Position numbers and translations under genes: made by a program. From positions 1-64,000 of the forward strand of contig MSJI02000561.1 in NCBI GenBank assembly GCA_001931905.2: a stretch of 64,000 nucleotides of DNA, read 5' to 3'. This document shows positions 20,169 to 30,441 of the stretch, piece by piece; the first letter of the stretch is position 1, and each line of letters begins with the position of its first letter. Source of the stretch: Cladosporium sp. IMV 00045. Taxonomy: Eukaryota > Ascomycota > Dothideomycetes > Cladosporiales > Cladosporiaceae. Under the pieces are notes generated by a model. The model searched no databases. It had not been told where the DNA came from and saw only the letters and a program-made list of their open reading frames with translations.

Positions 20169-21051
20169 CGCCAACGAACCCCAGGCCCAGCCGCCGAAGG
20201 TCTTCGAACTGGACTCCCAATCAATCGCCACCACCACCATGTCAACCCCCTCCAGCGCCCACCCCAACCGCGTCTCCAGCTTCGCCCCCGGCATGCAACA
20301 CTACCAACCGCAACCCATCCACCGCAGCCCACAGGAAGGACCCTACCGACTCTCGACGCAAACCCTCCCCATCTCCTCCTCGCGACCACCCACCTCCAAA
20401 CGTGGCAAACTGATCGTCTTCGAAGGCCTCGACCGCAGCGGCAAATCGACGCAGTGCGCCCTCCTCGTCGAACGCCTGCGCGAGCGCGGCGACCGCGTCG
20501 AGCACGTCCGCTTCCCCAACCGCACCACGCCCATCGGCCAGATGATCAACGCCTACCTTGCCGGCCAGAGCGAAGTGGAAGACCACGTGGTGCACCTCCT
20601 CTTCAGCGCGAACCGATGGGAGCTGGCGCCCCAAATCGCGCGCTGGGTAGCGGAGGGCGTCACCGTCGTCGTCGACCGCTACTACTACTCCGGCTGCGTC
20701 TACTCGGCCGCGAAGCAAATCCCCGGCCTCGGGCTGGAGTGGGCTCGGCATCCGGACGTCGGGCTGCCGCGCCCGGATCTGTGCGTTTTCCTCGACGTCA
20801 GCCCCGAGACTGCTAGTCAGAGAGGTGGGTATGGCGGGGAGAAGTACGAGCAGACGGAGTTTCAGGCGAGGGTCAGGGAGCTTTTCGAGGTGATGTGGAA
20901 GCATCCGGACGAGGAGAACGATGTCGTTGTTGTTAATGCTGATCGCGGCATGGAAGAGGTCGAGCGCACGATTCAGAAGTGGGCGAGGTTGGCGAGTGAG
21001 CGTGTTGATAGGCAGGATCTTGCGTTGGGGACTGTGAGGCCTTGGCAGTGA
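20122..21051 (+). CDS. Thymidylate kinase with low-complexity N-terminal extension
   Basis: A 309-residue single-exon protein. The last 210 residues are dTMP kinase, which phosphorylates dTMP to dTDP: P-loop FEGLDRSGKST (about 100-110), RFPNRTTPIGQ, the DRYYYSG motif (the DR-Y signature), and FLDVSPETASQRGGYGGEKYE forming the LID region. The family is normally about 210-220 residues. The extra N-terminal 95 residues start with 13 asparagines encoded by (AAC)13 and continue Gln/Pro/Ser-rich, probably disordered. The ATG at 20122 has an ideal context (ACCATGG). An in-frame ATG at 20065 would add 19 residues, and a third at 20239 would remove the Asn tract. Confidence 0.92.
20131..20169 (+). repeat. 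(AAC)13 microsatellite encoding poly-Asn
   Basis: Thirteen perfect AAC triplets, in frame, encode Asn4 to Asn16 of the thymidylate kinase extension. Perfect repeats of this length mutate by slippage, so the tract length probably varies between strains. Confidence 0.95.
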
Positions 21052-21988
21052 GGGCTGTGATGTGTTGTTGGTAATGTTTAGTTTTGACTTCTTGTAGATG
21101 GTTTTTATGAGTCTAATAATAGCATCGACGGTACCTCTGGTGAAGAAGGCATTTTGCAAAATTGTTCATTCGATCGCGCACCTGAAACAAGATGCATTGT
21201 TTAAAGACATGAGGTCAACAGTCAACTATCAGACGCAACGCCTTGGTGAAGAGATGCCTGATACAAGTGCTTGAAGGCATTCCTGCAAGCCAGCGCACCC
21301 CAACCCTAACCCTACAATCACGCTGATCCTTTGAACATCCCTCCCAACTCCCCAACCGATTGAAACACGTAAAACAATGAAACTATCAAATATGTTACCA
21401 GATAATATCACGCACCAGAAAGCACGAAAACGAGCGTTGTCACGAAACACATGTCGACATACACTCGAAGTCTCGATACAAACCAAATCCAAAGAACCTT
21501 TCACCACGCAACGAGGTACACCACCAATATTGACAACATCGCGTGACATGAACAGCAGACGATTGCACAGCAAAAATAGACATAGAAGCACTGGAGTACT
21601 TTACAATACATATAATACAAGCTGGTACAATGAATAATAGTGGGACAGCGTGAGCTGCCAGTGGCGTACAAAATCGACGCCCTTTGCTTGCAGCTCCATG
21701 GCGCAGGGCTTGATCAATATGCACGCCAGACATGGCTCACATCAAGCGCTCCTAAGCGTCAACCTCGGCGATCAATACACTCTGCGCATTGCTTTTGCGC
21801 ATCGTGCGTCATGCGTTCAGAAGGATCACATTTGCATCAGTTGCCTGCCCATCCGACTTCTCAAGATGATGGCAGTAGCTAACGGGAGCTCAGGCCTCAA
21901 CTGCCTGCCACCAAAAAGCGGCGCATGGCCGAACGGGCGGATAGATAGATGCTGAAGATTTTGAACTGCGCATGCGCTCTTCAATCTT
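21052..21988. other. Convergent 3' intergenic region
   Basis: These 937 bp separate thymidylate kinase (+) from the BCS1-like gene (-). They are relatively A+T-rich and I see no gene. Two telomere-like CCCTAA units (about 21302-21313) are too few to mean anything. An alternative last exon of the BCS1-like gene could fall at 21897-21970. Confidence 0.5.
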
Positions 21989-23491
21989 TCAACATACCTC
22001 CAATTTCTCCGATTTGGCGGGAAGCTCCTGCTTGACCCAATCCGAGATGCTCGCCACCGCCTGCATCACATCGTTTAAATGCAGCTGAAAAAAGCCCTGC
22101 AACTGCGAAGGCGTGAAAGTGTCTTCCGGAATCTCCTCCGCGAACTTGGCAGCCAGCATTCTCAGCTGTTCGTAAGAGACGTGCTCATCAAGGCTGTCTG
22201 GCGTTTGAGCGCTTTGGCGCGCCCAGCTCAGCAAGTCGGGCGCGAACATGCGCATAAACATCTGCTCTGCGGATTTGCGGCTGATGTTGCCAAGGTAGAG
22301 TTTGAAATCGACACGGCCCGGGCGGACGAGCGCGCTGTCGAGCTGTTCGGGTTTGTTCGTGGTCATGATAACGAGGCGGCCTTCTTGGGATCCGACGCCG
22401 TCGAGCACGTTGAGTAGTCCGGAGAGAGTGACGTTTGAGATGCTGGGGGTGGCAGATCTCTCGCTGGCGCTGTCGCATACCATGCGTTCTAGACGTTGTT
22501 CTCTGCCTGTCCAGACGGCGTCTATGTCTTCCAGGAGCACGATGCATCGCGGTGGGATTTCTTGGAACATTTGCTCGAGGTCGCCGTCGTTGGCGATGCT
22601 GGGCACTTTCACCTCGTACAAGTCTAGTCCAAATTCTCCGGCGATCGCCGTGGAAAGAGAGGACTTGCCAGTGCCTGGAGGACCGTGGAAAAGGTAGCCT
22701 CTGCGGTAAGGCATGCTGCGGCTCTGATAGAGGTTTTTTGTCCTGGGGTCGAGGTAGTTGCGGATATCCGCGAGGAGTCCTTGCTTGATGTTGTCGTCAA
22801 AGTGAACAGTCTCCAATCGTCGGAGAGGCTTGCGATATTTAGGCTTCCAAGACATCCCGAAACGATCCCTGGCGTAGATGATAACATAGAATTGCGCTTT
22901 GCTGTCAGCGATCTCCCGACATTCATTAATGAATCGTCTGATGGGATCAGCCGAGAGTCCCAAACAGCTGATCGTCAACTCCTCTCCACCAACGCCGTCG
23001 TAAGTCGGGTCCTGCATGCCGGCGTTGAAAGTATCCAGAGAACGACTGACGCCGAAGAGAGACTTGCCATACCAGAGCCACTCGGACTGCCAATGAGGAA
23101 AGTATTGCACAGATCGCGGAGTTTTCTTCAGCGAAGAACCGGCCTCCAGATCGCGCCCAATCTCAGTCCGAGCGGTTTGAAAGCGCATATGCCGCGGTTC
23201 GACGACATTTTCAAGGATCCAGCTGCTGACGCTGCGATTCAAAGGATCACCGGGAGGAATGGTTATGGAAGCGATGAAAAAGCGCTTCACCCAAGTCGCG
23301 GCGGATTGCCACGCGCCGTGCAAAAAGCGAAAACCAGCAGGGACAATGCTGACCAGAGCCACGATAGATCCGAAGTGTGTGAAGTCCAGCTCGTGCAATC
23401 GGCTGGCGAGAGTCGTTCGTAAGAAGCCCAAAGAATGTACTGGCGAGTCAAGGAGATTGGCCGCTCCGCCGGCGTGGAATGGCTGCGACAT
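21989..23491 (-). CDS. BCS1-like mitochondrial AAA ATPase
   Basis: A 500-residue frame without internal introns. An N-terminal hydrophobic helix (GSIVALVSIVPAGFRFL, about 38-54) precedes a BCS1_N-type region. The AAA module has Walker A GPPGTGKSS (about 270), Walker B CIVLLEDIDAVW (about 317), and the second-region arginines in TTNKPEQLDSALVRPGRVDF. Yeast Bcs1 translocates the folded Rieske protein across the mitochondrial inner membrane. Fungi carry several diverged BCS1-like paralogues, and this looks like one of those rather than the orthologue. The start is the Met of MSQPFHAGG (23491). The last codons before the stop read GAG GTA TGT TGA, which contains a good GTATGT donor, so a further short exon may replace the final two residues. 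Confidence 0.82.
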   Translation of the reverse strand: MSQPFHAGGAANLLDSPVHSLGFLRTTLASRLHELDFTHFGSIVALVSIVPAGFRFLHGAWQSAATWVKRFFIASITIPPGDPLNRSVSSWILENVVEPRHMRFQTARTEIGRDLEAGSSLKKTPRSVQYFPHWQSEWLWYGKSLFGVSRSLDTFNAGMQDPTYDGVGGEELTISCLGLSADPIRRFINECREIADSKAQFYVIIYARDRFGMSWKPKYRKPLRRLETVHFDDNIKQGLLADIRNYLDPRTKNLYQSRSMPYRRGYLFHGPPGTGKSSLSTAIAGEFGLDLYEVKVPSIANDGDLEQMFQEIPPRCIVLLEDIDAVWTGREQRLERMVCDSASERSATPSISNVTLSGLLNVLDGVGSQEGRLVIMTTNKPEQLDSALVRPGRVDFKLYLGNISRKSAEQMFMRMFAPDLLSWARQSAQTPDSLDEHVSYEQLRMLAAKFAEEIPEDTFTPSQLQGFFQLHLNDVMQAVASISDWVKQELPAKSEKLEVC

Positions 23492-23862
23492 GGCCGCCTT
23501 TAGGGACAGAAGAAAAGCAACATTACAATAGGAATCCGCAAAAGAATGAACGAAAATAAATTGAAATATGTTATACAAAGTGAAAGAAATGTGCCTATGG
23601 CTGCACCAATCTGCCAGGAGACCAGAGCTGAGGACTTTGGCGCAGTTCTTGGGAAGAGCCACTCGGTTTGCAGGCTGAACATCTACGGCAGGTCAGACGA
23701 GCGCTTCTTATCTTATCGTGCCCGACGTCGGTCTCGGTACCTCTCTTTGGCATGTCTGCCCCACGTTGTTGGCGATGATTGCTAATACATCATCTATAAT
23801 TGCCTTTCGCCTTCAATCTCTGTGTTGTGATTTCGCACACTTCCACGCAGTCACAACCCAAG
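23492..23862. other. Divergent promoter, BCS1-like and CFD1
   Basis: These 371 bp lie between two divergent start codons. The CFD1 frame is open from an in-frame ATG at 23800, which would add 21 residues before the conserved start. No other feature is seen. Confidence 0.5.
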
Positions 23863-24804
23863 ATGTCGCTAAAGGACATTAAGCATATCACTCTGGTACT
23901 CTCCGGCAAAGGCGGTGTCGGAAAATCCAGCGTCACATCACAGCTTGCTCTCACCCTTTCACTGCAAGGCCACTCAGTTGGTGTATTGGACATCGATCTC
24001 ACCGGACCTTCCATCCCGCGATTCTTCGGTATAGAAAGCGAGAAGGTCAAGCAAGCGCCCGGAGGATGGATACCAGTGCCTGTGCATGAGGCGAGGAAGG
24101 CGATAGAAGGCGGCGCGCCGGAGGCGAGCAGCGAGGGAAAAGAGCTTGGAAGCCTGCATTGCATGTCGTTGGGGTTCTTGTTGGCGAACAGAGGAGATGC
24201 AGTTGTATGGCGAGGGCCGAAGAAGACGGCCATGGTGCGGCAGTTCCTCTCGGATGTCCACTGGGGTTCTCTGGATTACTTGCTCATCGACACACCACCT
24301 GGCACGAGTGACGAACACATTTCACTAGTGGAGACTCTTCTGAAGCAAGCTACACCAGAGCAAATGGCTGGAGCTGTGATCGTCACAACACCTCAGGCCA
24401 TCAGTATCAGCGACGTGCGGAAAGAAATCAACTTCTGCAAAAAGACCAATGTTGCAATTCTGGGGGTGGTTGAGAACATGGCTGGCTTCGTTTGCCCAAA
24501 TTGTTCGGAATGCACCAATGTTTTCTCGAAAGGAGGTGGAGAGGTTATGGCCAAGGAGTTTGATGTGCAATTTTTGGGCAGCGTGCCCATAGATCCGATG
24601 TTCATTCGGCTAATTGAGGAGGGCAAGAAGCCTGTGTATCCTCAAGGGACCGTCGTTCAAGGCAAAGCAATGGTGACCGAAGAGGAAAATGGGGCTGCAT
24701 CCAAGGAGGGACTCCTTGTGGACAAGTATACGGCTTGCTCACTGTGTCCAATCTTTGATGGCATGGTGAAGGAGCTGGTTTCCAAGATCGAAGTTTCAGA
24801 TTGA
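23863..24804 (+). CDS. CFD1: Cytosolic Fe-S cluster assembly factor CFD1 (NUBP2)
   Basis: A 313-residue single-exon P-loop NTPase of the Mrp/Nbp35 group. It has the deviant Walker [11 protein letters not shown] (14-23), [24 protein letters not shown], and the CPNC cysteine pair (about 210-213) that bridges a 4Fe-4S cluster in the heterocomplex. It lacks the N-terminal four-cysteine ferredoxin-like region of Nbp35, which identifies it as CFD1. With Nbp35 it forms the scaffold for cytosolic and nuclear Fe-S proteins. A further pair of cysteines lies near the C-terminus ([11 protein letters not shown]). The start AAGATGTCG at 23863 matches the family's N-terminus. Confidence 0.93.
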   Translation: MSLKDIKHITLVLSGKGGVGKSSVTSQLALTLSLQGHSVGVLDIDLTGPSIPRFFGIESEKVKQAPGGWIPVPVHEARKAIEGGAPEASSEGKELGSLHCMSLGFLLANRGDAVVWRGPKKTAMVRQFLSDVHWGSLDYLLIDTPPGTSDEHISLVETLLKQATPEQMAGAVIVTTPQAISISDVRKEINFCKKTNVAILGVVENMAGFVCPNCSECTNVFSKGGGEVMAKEFDVQFLGSVPIDPMFIRLIEEGKKPVYPQGTVVQGKAMVTEEENGAASKEGLLVDKYTACSLCPIFDGMVKELVSKIEVSD

Positions 24805-25280
24805 CGTATGCGAACCGACGTACGCATTTCTCAGGGGCGGATCTTGGTCACAACCATCAACGCATACGATAGCAGCATGTTGTCTTCTGGACACTTTGGG
24901 ATAATGCCAGCAAGCCCTGGACGAAATTGCAATAATGAGCACGCCACGTTTTAACGACCCCGCAAGAGACGAAGCCGGGATTTTTGCACTTCCCCAATTC
25001 GTCTGGTATGTGAATGCCAGAGCCGCCCAATCTCACTATGACCACACTTCCTCCCCTGAGACACCTCGCAAACCGTCTCGGTCACTCATGGTTCCACTCG
25101 TCCACCACCTTGCTGTCGTCACGGCCCATGCTCGGCCCGCGCTCGGTTCCTGTGACGTTCGACCCACACTTGATCGAAAAATTCCGGAAAAAAGCCCAAC
25201 ACTTCGTCGGTGGTCTCCACTCATTACCAACCTTCTTGAACCTCGTCGCCCTATCCTCTCTCATCAATCACAACACCCTT
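24805..25280. other. Intergenic region upstream of tRNA-Lys
   Basis: No confirmed gene. A plus-strand frame starting at ATG 25038 reads as a plausible small protein for about 80 codons (it includes FDPHLIEKFRKKAQHFVGGL) and then runs straight into the tRNA gene without a stop. It may be a chance frame, a relic, or a spliced gene whose other exon I cannot see. Confidence 0.4.
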
Positions 25281-25372
25281 GCCGGGGTAGCTCAATCGGT
25301 AGAGCGTGTGGCTCTTAGATTCTATGTCGAGAGACAACCTCAAGGTCGTGGGTTCGAGCCCCACCTTCGGCT
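25281..25372 (+). tRNA. tRNA-Lys(CTT) with 19-nt intron
   Basis: Acceptor GCCGGGG pairs with CTTCGGC (two G-T pairs), D-arm GCTC/GAGC, T-arm GTGGG-TTCGAGC-CCCAC, discriminator T. The anticodon CTT is followed by A37 and then the intron (25318-25336, GATTCTATGTCGAGAGACA). Removing it leaves 73 nt. A-box and B-box (GGTTCGAGCC) are intact. The anticodon stem TGTGG/CCTCA has one T-T mismatch (positions 29-41), where an A-T pair would be expected. T-runs at 25405-25409 and 25414-25421 serve as pol III terminators. Confidence 0.93.
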
Positions 25373-25404
25373 ATTCCTATAATAAAGCTCCAAGAGACCT
25401 TACC

Positions 25405-25421
25405 TTTTTGTTGTTTTTTTT
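25405..25421 (+). terminator. RNA polymerase III T-run terminators
   Basis: T5 at 25405-25409 and T8 at 25414-25421 begin 33 nt beyond the tRNA-Lys 3' end. The second run is a strong terminator. Confidence 0.6.
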
Positions 25422-26483
25422 GCTCTGAATACCTTTTGGCTTTGTTGTCCATGCAAGGTACGCCCCTGATGTGATACATGGACGCTGTCTCGATTGTCTT
25501 CAGGCTTCAGCTGGAATGCAAAGTCGGTAGCACCGATCCTTCGGCTTCCCGAATTTCGGTGCGTGCATGAAGATCGGACATGCCAACGTCAGCTCATGGG
25601 CGTGTGATTCTTCGAAGCTGCTTTGTTACGACTACCAATCATGAGGCTGTCCAGGCACACAATGCTACCGACTATGCTCGAGGTCCTTCAATCAACAAAT
25701 TAGCTTGCAATCATTTCTGCTGGAACAATACGGCAACGTACAATGAAGATATATGACCTCAAAATGGCATTGGCACACGGCAATATTCCCAAATACATTC
25801 CGGACTTTTTATCAGCCCATCGAGACTGAGCCTCCCGTCTCTCGGTACCAAGTCGAGGCCGGATACGAAGCTAAATTTGCGGCCCGGCTGAAAGACATTC
25901 CAAGAACTTCGGAGGTGCAATTCAACCTCACCAGCATCCTGCCAGAGGACTTTGAGGATGTTCGTTGACTACAGGATTGCTAACGGTCAGATTGATCTGA
26001 AAACAACGCCGTGGAAGTCTGATTACCGTTTGTAACGACCGATATACAAAGATGCTAATGCTCATCAGAAAGCCACTGATCTGCTCGCTCGTCTGCATCG
26101 TCTGATGTGTTGAATTGATTCTTGGAAGTTTGTTTTGCACCCAAAACCTTACCCCCATACCTGTCGCGAAATCGCTCATCTCACCATGTTTGTTGTGATC
26201 TGAGCATTTACCTCTTCCCAAACCTTACCCTCATACCAACTGCGACGACTCATGCAAAGTGTGTTTTGCTCCCCAAAATTAGCTTCCACACCTCATCGCC
26301 ATCCACTCATTTCACCATGTTTGTTGTGATCTTAGAGTCCAGCCTCATGCCATGCCAAACTTTGATTACCTCCATTACAATATCGGAGGCTTACTCGTTC
26401 ATAATGCGAGTACGTTGCGAGGGAAACGTTATCTCAGCTCAGCATTCCCTTTCATCGGCTACCCTCGACCACTTCTCGTTGCC
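25422..26483. other. Upstream region of the surface-protein gene
   Basis: About 1.1 kb without a gene I can support. Its right part holds diverged direct repeats (26130-26332). The open frames here are short and of mixed composition. Confidence 0.45.
26130..26332 (+). repeat. Diverged direct repeats upstream of a surface-protein gene
   Basis: TCACCATGTTTGTTGTGATCT is found exactly at 26181-26201 and 26312-26332. Similarity extends to the left of each copy (TTTTGCACCCAAAA and TTTTGCTCCCCAAAA). The segment CCAAAACCTTACCCCCATACC (from 26141) also recurs as CCAAACCTTACCCTCATACC (from 26218). So two or three related units of about 70-130 bp lie in tandem 150-350 bp before the start codon. Confidence 0.65.
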
Positions 26484-29400
26484 ATGCAACCGATCACCAT
26501 GCCGACGCCTTTGCGACTTCTCGCTCTTGCACAATTATTGAATCAAATCGAAGTGTTGGCTCAGGTAGGGCCTTCGTCGAGTATGTCCCGTTCGATGCAA
26601 GTTGCCTACTGGGATTGAACATCAAGTCTAACACAGGGTCAGTCTGCGATGGCACTGTTACGGTCACTTGGGTCCCGCCCCCGTTCACCTTAACGGTGTA
26701 TACGAGCGGCACTTACAATGCCTCCGATGCGACATCTATCACAAGCCCGAGTTCAGGGGCTGGATCACAGAGTAATGCGGTTTCGACAGGTTTGGGACTC
26801 GGATCTCAAACGCTGCCACTATCTCCGCAAGCTACCCTGTCAGTACCCTCAGTCTCCGCGCCCACGGTCGTTCCGACCACGGTCGTGCCTACCATTGATC
26901 CGAATGTGAATCCAGTAAGTAACTTCTTTCCAGCGTCCAGTGCTGAAATGCCAGCCACACCTCTAACTTTAGGCAGATTCCAAGTACGGCATCTTCGACA
27001 CGAATGTCATCAGCATCAGCGGGGGATGTGACAGGCAGCTCATCTCGAAGCCCGTCATCAACGCTTGGCCTACCTTCATCCTTGATACCAGGTCTCCCGA
27101 CCAGTGAATCTGCGAGCCTACCTGTCACTGAAGTTTCCGTATCGTCGCCTCAAGTTTCTGTATCGTCCCCTACTCTGAGTTTCCCTTCTACAACCCCCGT
27201 CGTACCAGTGAGTACTCCCTTCCTCCGAGAGAAGCATATAGCGCGATCGACTGACTTACCAAAGATAAGCTCATTGCTCAACGTGCTCAGCACATCGGCG
27301 AGCTCGGCAACCGGGTCTCCCAGCTTTACAACGACCACGAGGACGCAGAGCTTGACAACGTCATCTCAGAACTCTCAACCGCAGTTACCGAACTCCTTAA
27401 CGCTCTCGATCCCAGGCGGGTCAAGCGGTCTCAGCATTCTGTCCGTGACGCTCACTGGGTTGAGTACGTCGATGAGCTCCGTGAGTGTGCCGATCGACTT
27501 GTTCGGCACTTCAAGTAGAGGTTCGTCTTCTGTCACCGGCTTCTCTAAGCTTGATTTCAAGTGGCGTTACTAACATTACAGCAGGCTCTCAAGGCTTGAC
27601 CACGACATCTAGCACTCGCTCTACGAGCTCTCGCGCAAGCACGACTTCAACGATTCCCACAGCAAGCGTGTTGGCTCTCATCTCGTGCCCGGACGATGAC
27701 GGCTTGAACTACCTGGCACCTGGAGGCAAAGCTTTCCAACTCGAGTGCAACAGGGAGCGAAGGGGCAGCGTCGTGTCGCAAAATGCTCAGCCGGACTTGG
27801 AAAGTTGTATCGACGCCTGCGATGCCATGCAAGAATGCAGAGCCATTTCGTACGACACTACAAGCTCGATATGCTCATACAAGAGCGACGTCAGTTCCGA
27901 AGCAATTCAGGACAATACAATTATCTCTGCCTCGCCAATCGATCTATCTTGCTCAGGAGCAGACGGGGCATTGTACCTGGACCATGCAGGCGCTATGTAC
28001 CAAGTCTTGTGCGACTATGGCTTCCCGGATAGCAACATCATCAGTTCTATCCCCAGCGATGACTACTCTGGTTGCTCTGATGACTGTTCTGAGATGGCCG
28101 AATGTACTGGCTTCAGCTATACCGAAGGCATATGCACCTTCTACAGAGGTTTTGGAAGCACCGGATCCGCTCGCAGGGGCACCAACACAGTCGTTCTGCT
28201 GGCTAAGCGTGCTGTAATTGTTGGACCCGACGGCAGCACTATGACCAGCACGAGTTCTGCCTCCACGCTTCCGCCCTACTCTGTCTCTAAATCTATGCCT
28301 CTGGTCACTGGCTCTCGTGTCTCTTCGACTACTTCCAGCAGTTCAAACGGCATTCTCACTGGTATTTCGGCGAGCAACACCTTGAGTCTACCTACCATAA
28401 CGAACATTGCCAGCCTTACTACTACCAGTCTTGATGGATCCATTACTCTCCCCACGTCCATCACGGTCCCCAGCTCGGCATCTATACCGAGCCTCAGTGC
28501 TACCTCAATTTCAGTTCCTATCCCGGATGTGTATTCCACTGATCCAACCCTGACCAGCCTGCCAACCATGTCACCATCTCTGAGCGATCTGTTGACATCT
28601 TCAAGTCCCAGCATCAGCGTCGACGTCCCATCTTCATCAACAACTCTTAGCATTCCTCTCACAAGTCTCAGCATTGACACGATTTCTCTGCCGAGCCCGA
28701 CAATTTCATCCATTTCAATATCATCAATCTCTGCATCTATTTTAGACCCACTTGTCAGTCTCTCATCCGCAACTCCCCCAGCCTCTTTCGGACCCACGCA
28801 AACACCCGTGGCATATACTTGCCCTGAGTCGGACGGCGAGATACTGATCGAAAACGGCGCGAGCTATGTGTTGAGCTGCAACAGCACCACGTATGGCCAG
28901 TCCTATTCTTCCGAAGTGGCAGCTGCCTCTTTCAACGACTGCTTCCGTGAGTGTGACCAGAGCAGCACGCAAGGAGGCGCAAACTACTGCACGGCTTTCA
29001 CCTACGAGGGAGCCGAAGATGGAGCAGGTGCTGGCGCTTGCTATCTGTACAATGGTGTCGCTCAAGACTTTGTGCCTTCAACTCCCGGCAGAACATACAT
29101 CACTGCCATTCGAGCAGTCAACTACGCACCTGGAGCTGCTGGCGGCGCCGGATCATCTGTGTTCACGACCTTGCCGAGCCTCACGACTAGTCTCCCGATC
29201 AGTCTGACAAGTCTGACCATCTCTCCATCGATTTCACTTCCTTCAATCTCGATTTCAGATCCGCTCAATCTTTCTGGAAGTTCGAGCACAGCCTCGATCC
29301 CATTTTCTACGTCATTGTCAAGCATAGACTTATTGACCACTTCCTTGCCCACAATTAGCACTTCGCTTTCGGTTCCGCCAATCACTTGCACGAATGGCGG

Positions 29401-30250
29401 CAATATCCTCAATGCCTGCATTCTTGCTACCCCAGGTGTCGGCATCACCAGAGGCGTTGGAGTGGCCGGCCCTTCGAACAGTACGATAGTAGACGTTAGT
29501 GTCTCCGCAACTCTCGGAGTTTCGCTCTCCGTGCAGGCAGGTGCAGGTGTAGGAGTCAGTCTGGGCTCATCTGGCCTTGACCTGAGCTTGTCAGGTACGC
29601 TCGGGGTCGGTGCGAGCGTTACAGGCGGTTTGGGCGCCAGTTTGGGCGGCGGTGTGGGCAGCGCATTGGGCGGTATTGGCGGCGGATTGGGCCTGGGAGG
29701 CGCCACATCAACATCATCATCTGCCACCCCAAGCGCCACGCCTGGAGCAGGCTCGCCAGCTTCGTCCTCGTCTCTGCCGACCTCAACGACCTCTTTCTAT
29801 GTCACCCCGCTCGGCCCTGTGGTGACCACAACGACAACCTCCTCCTTTACGCCGTCCACGACAACCGTCTACACCACTTCGACGGTAACCTCATGCCTGA
29901 CAGGCCTCGGCGGCATTCTCACCTGCCCGCTCGGCGGTCTCTTCACCACACTGCCATCCACAAGCGGAGCAGTGACCAGCATCAGCACGAGCACCAGCAC
30001 GCGCACAAGCATCAGCACAAGCGTGAGCACGAGCACGAGCATCAGCATCAGCTATGTCACCGTCACGGTGTCCAGCACGAGCTCGTCATCTTCATCGTCA
30101 GCGAACCAAGCGACGATTTCTTCGACTCTGGCAACGATCGCGACGACGACGACGACAACGACGACTTCGTCGTCGAGAACATCGAGCGCATCCACTAGCT
30201 CGGCGACTTGCAGATTGCTGAATGCGTTTGGAAATTGTATTCTTTTCTAA
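26484..30250 (+). CDS. Large Ser/Thr-rich cell-surface protein with three PAN/apple-like modules
   Basis: Five exons, 26484-26580, 26637-26914, 26977-27207, 27265-27520 and 27585-30250, with introns of 56, 62, 57 and 64 nt, all in phase, give 1175 residues. A signal peptide (PLRLLALAQLL) is followed by SVCDGTVTVTWVPPPFTLTVY, a start typical of fungal wall proteins, then Ser/Thr/Pro-rich spacers. Three cysteine modules begin near residues 322, 410 and 700. Each opens with SCP or SC and a DG pair, has a C-x3-C pair (SCIDACDAM, GCSDDCSEM, DCFRECDQS) and ends with an aromatic-C segment; they resemble PAN/apple domains, which bind protein or sugar. A Gly/Leu/Val-rich block (about 935-1000) and Ser/Thr repeats follow. 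The end (CRLLNAFGNCILF) lacks a GPI signal. Intron 3 is a multiple of three and stop-free, so retention is tolerated. A second in-frame ATG lies at 26499. Confidence 0.8.
29976..30201 (+). repeat. Hexamer-like and (GAC)n repeats in the surface-protein gene
   Basis: From about 29976 to 30050 the sequence is built of AGCACS and AGCATC hexamers encoding alternating Ser with Thr or Ile. At about 30140-30165 a GAC/AAC triplet run encodes poly-Thr. Both are in-frame low-complexity tracts liable to length variation, as in adhesin genes. Confidence 0.75.
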
Positions 30251-30441
30251 TCTCTACATGTGAGGACAGGGTCTAATTCATGGCGGCGTTTTATATTTCT
30301 TTCCTTTCTACAGCATGCGCATGGCGTTTAGGATGGCATGGCAGGGGACCTTCTAATCTTCTTGATCATACATTTTCTCTCTTACTCTTTTATTTCCAAC
30401 ACGTAAATCCAAATCCAAACATCATCCATACCAACCAGGCT

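Noticed and set aside
21298..21315. Telomere-like CCCTAACCCTA in an intergenic region
   Set aside because: Only two units; an interstitial telomere or subtelomeric position needs a longer array, and the flanks are ordinary housekeeping genes.
25281..25382. Protein-like frame reading GVAQSVERV...GRGFEPHLRLFL at the end of an open frame
   Set aside because: This peptide is the conceptual translation of a tRNA-Lys gene, a familiar annotation artefact.
29893..30198. His-rich frame (HQHEHQHAHKHQHK) that could be a metal-binding peptide
   Set aside because: It is the alternative frame of the AGCACS hexamer repeat within the surface-protein gene.
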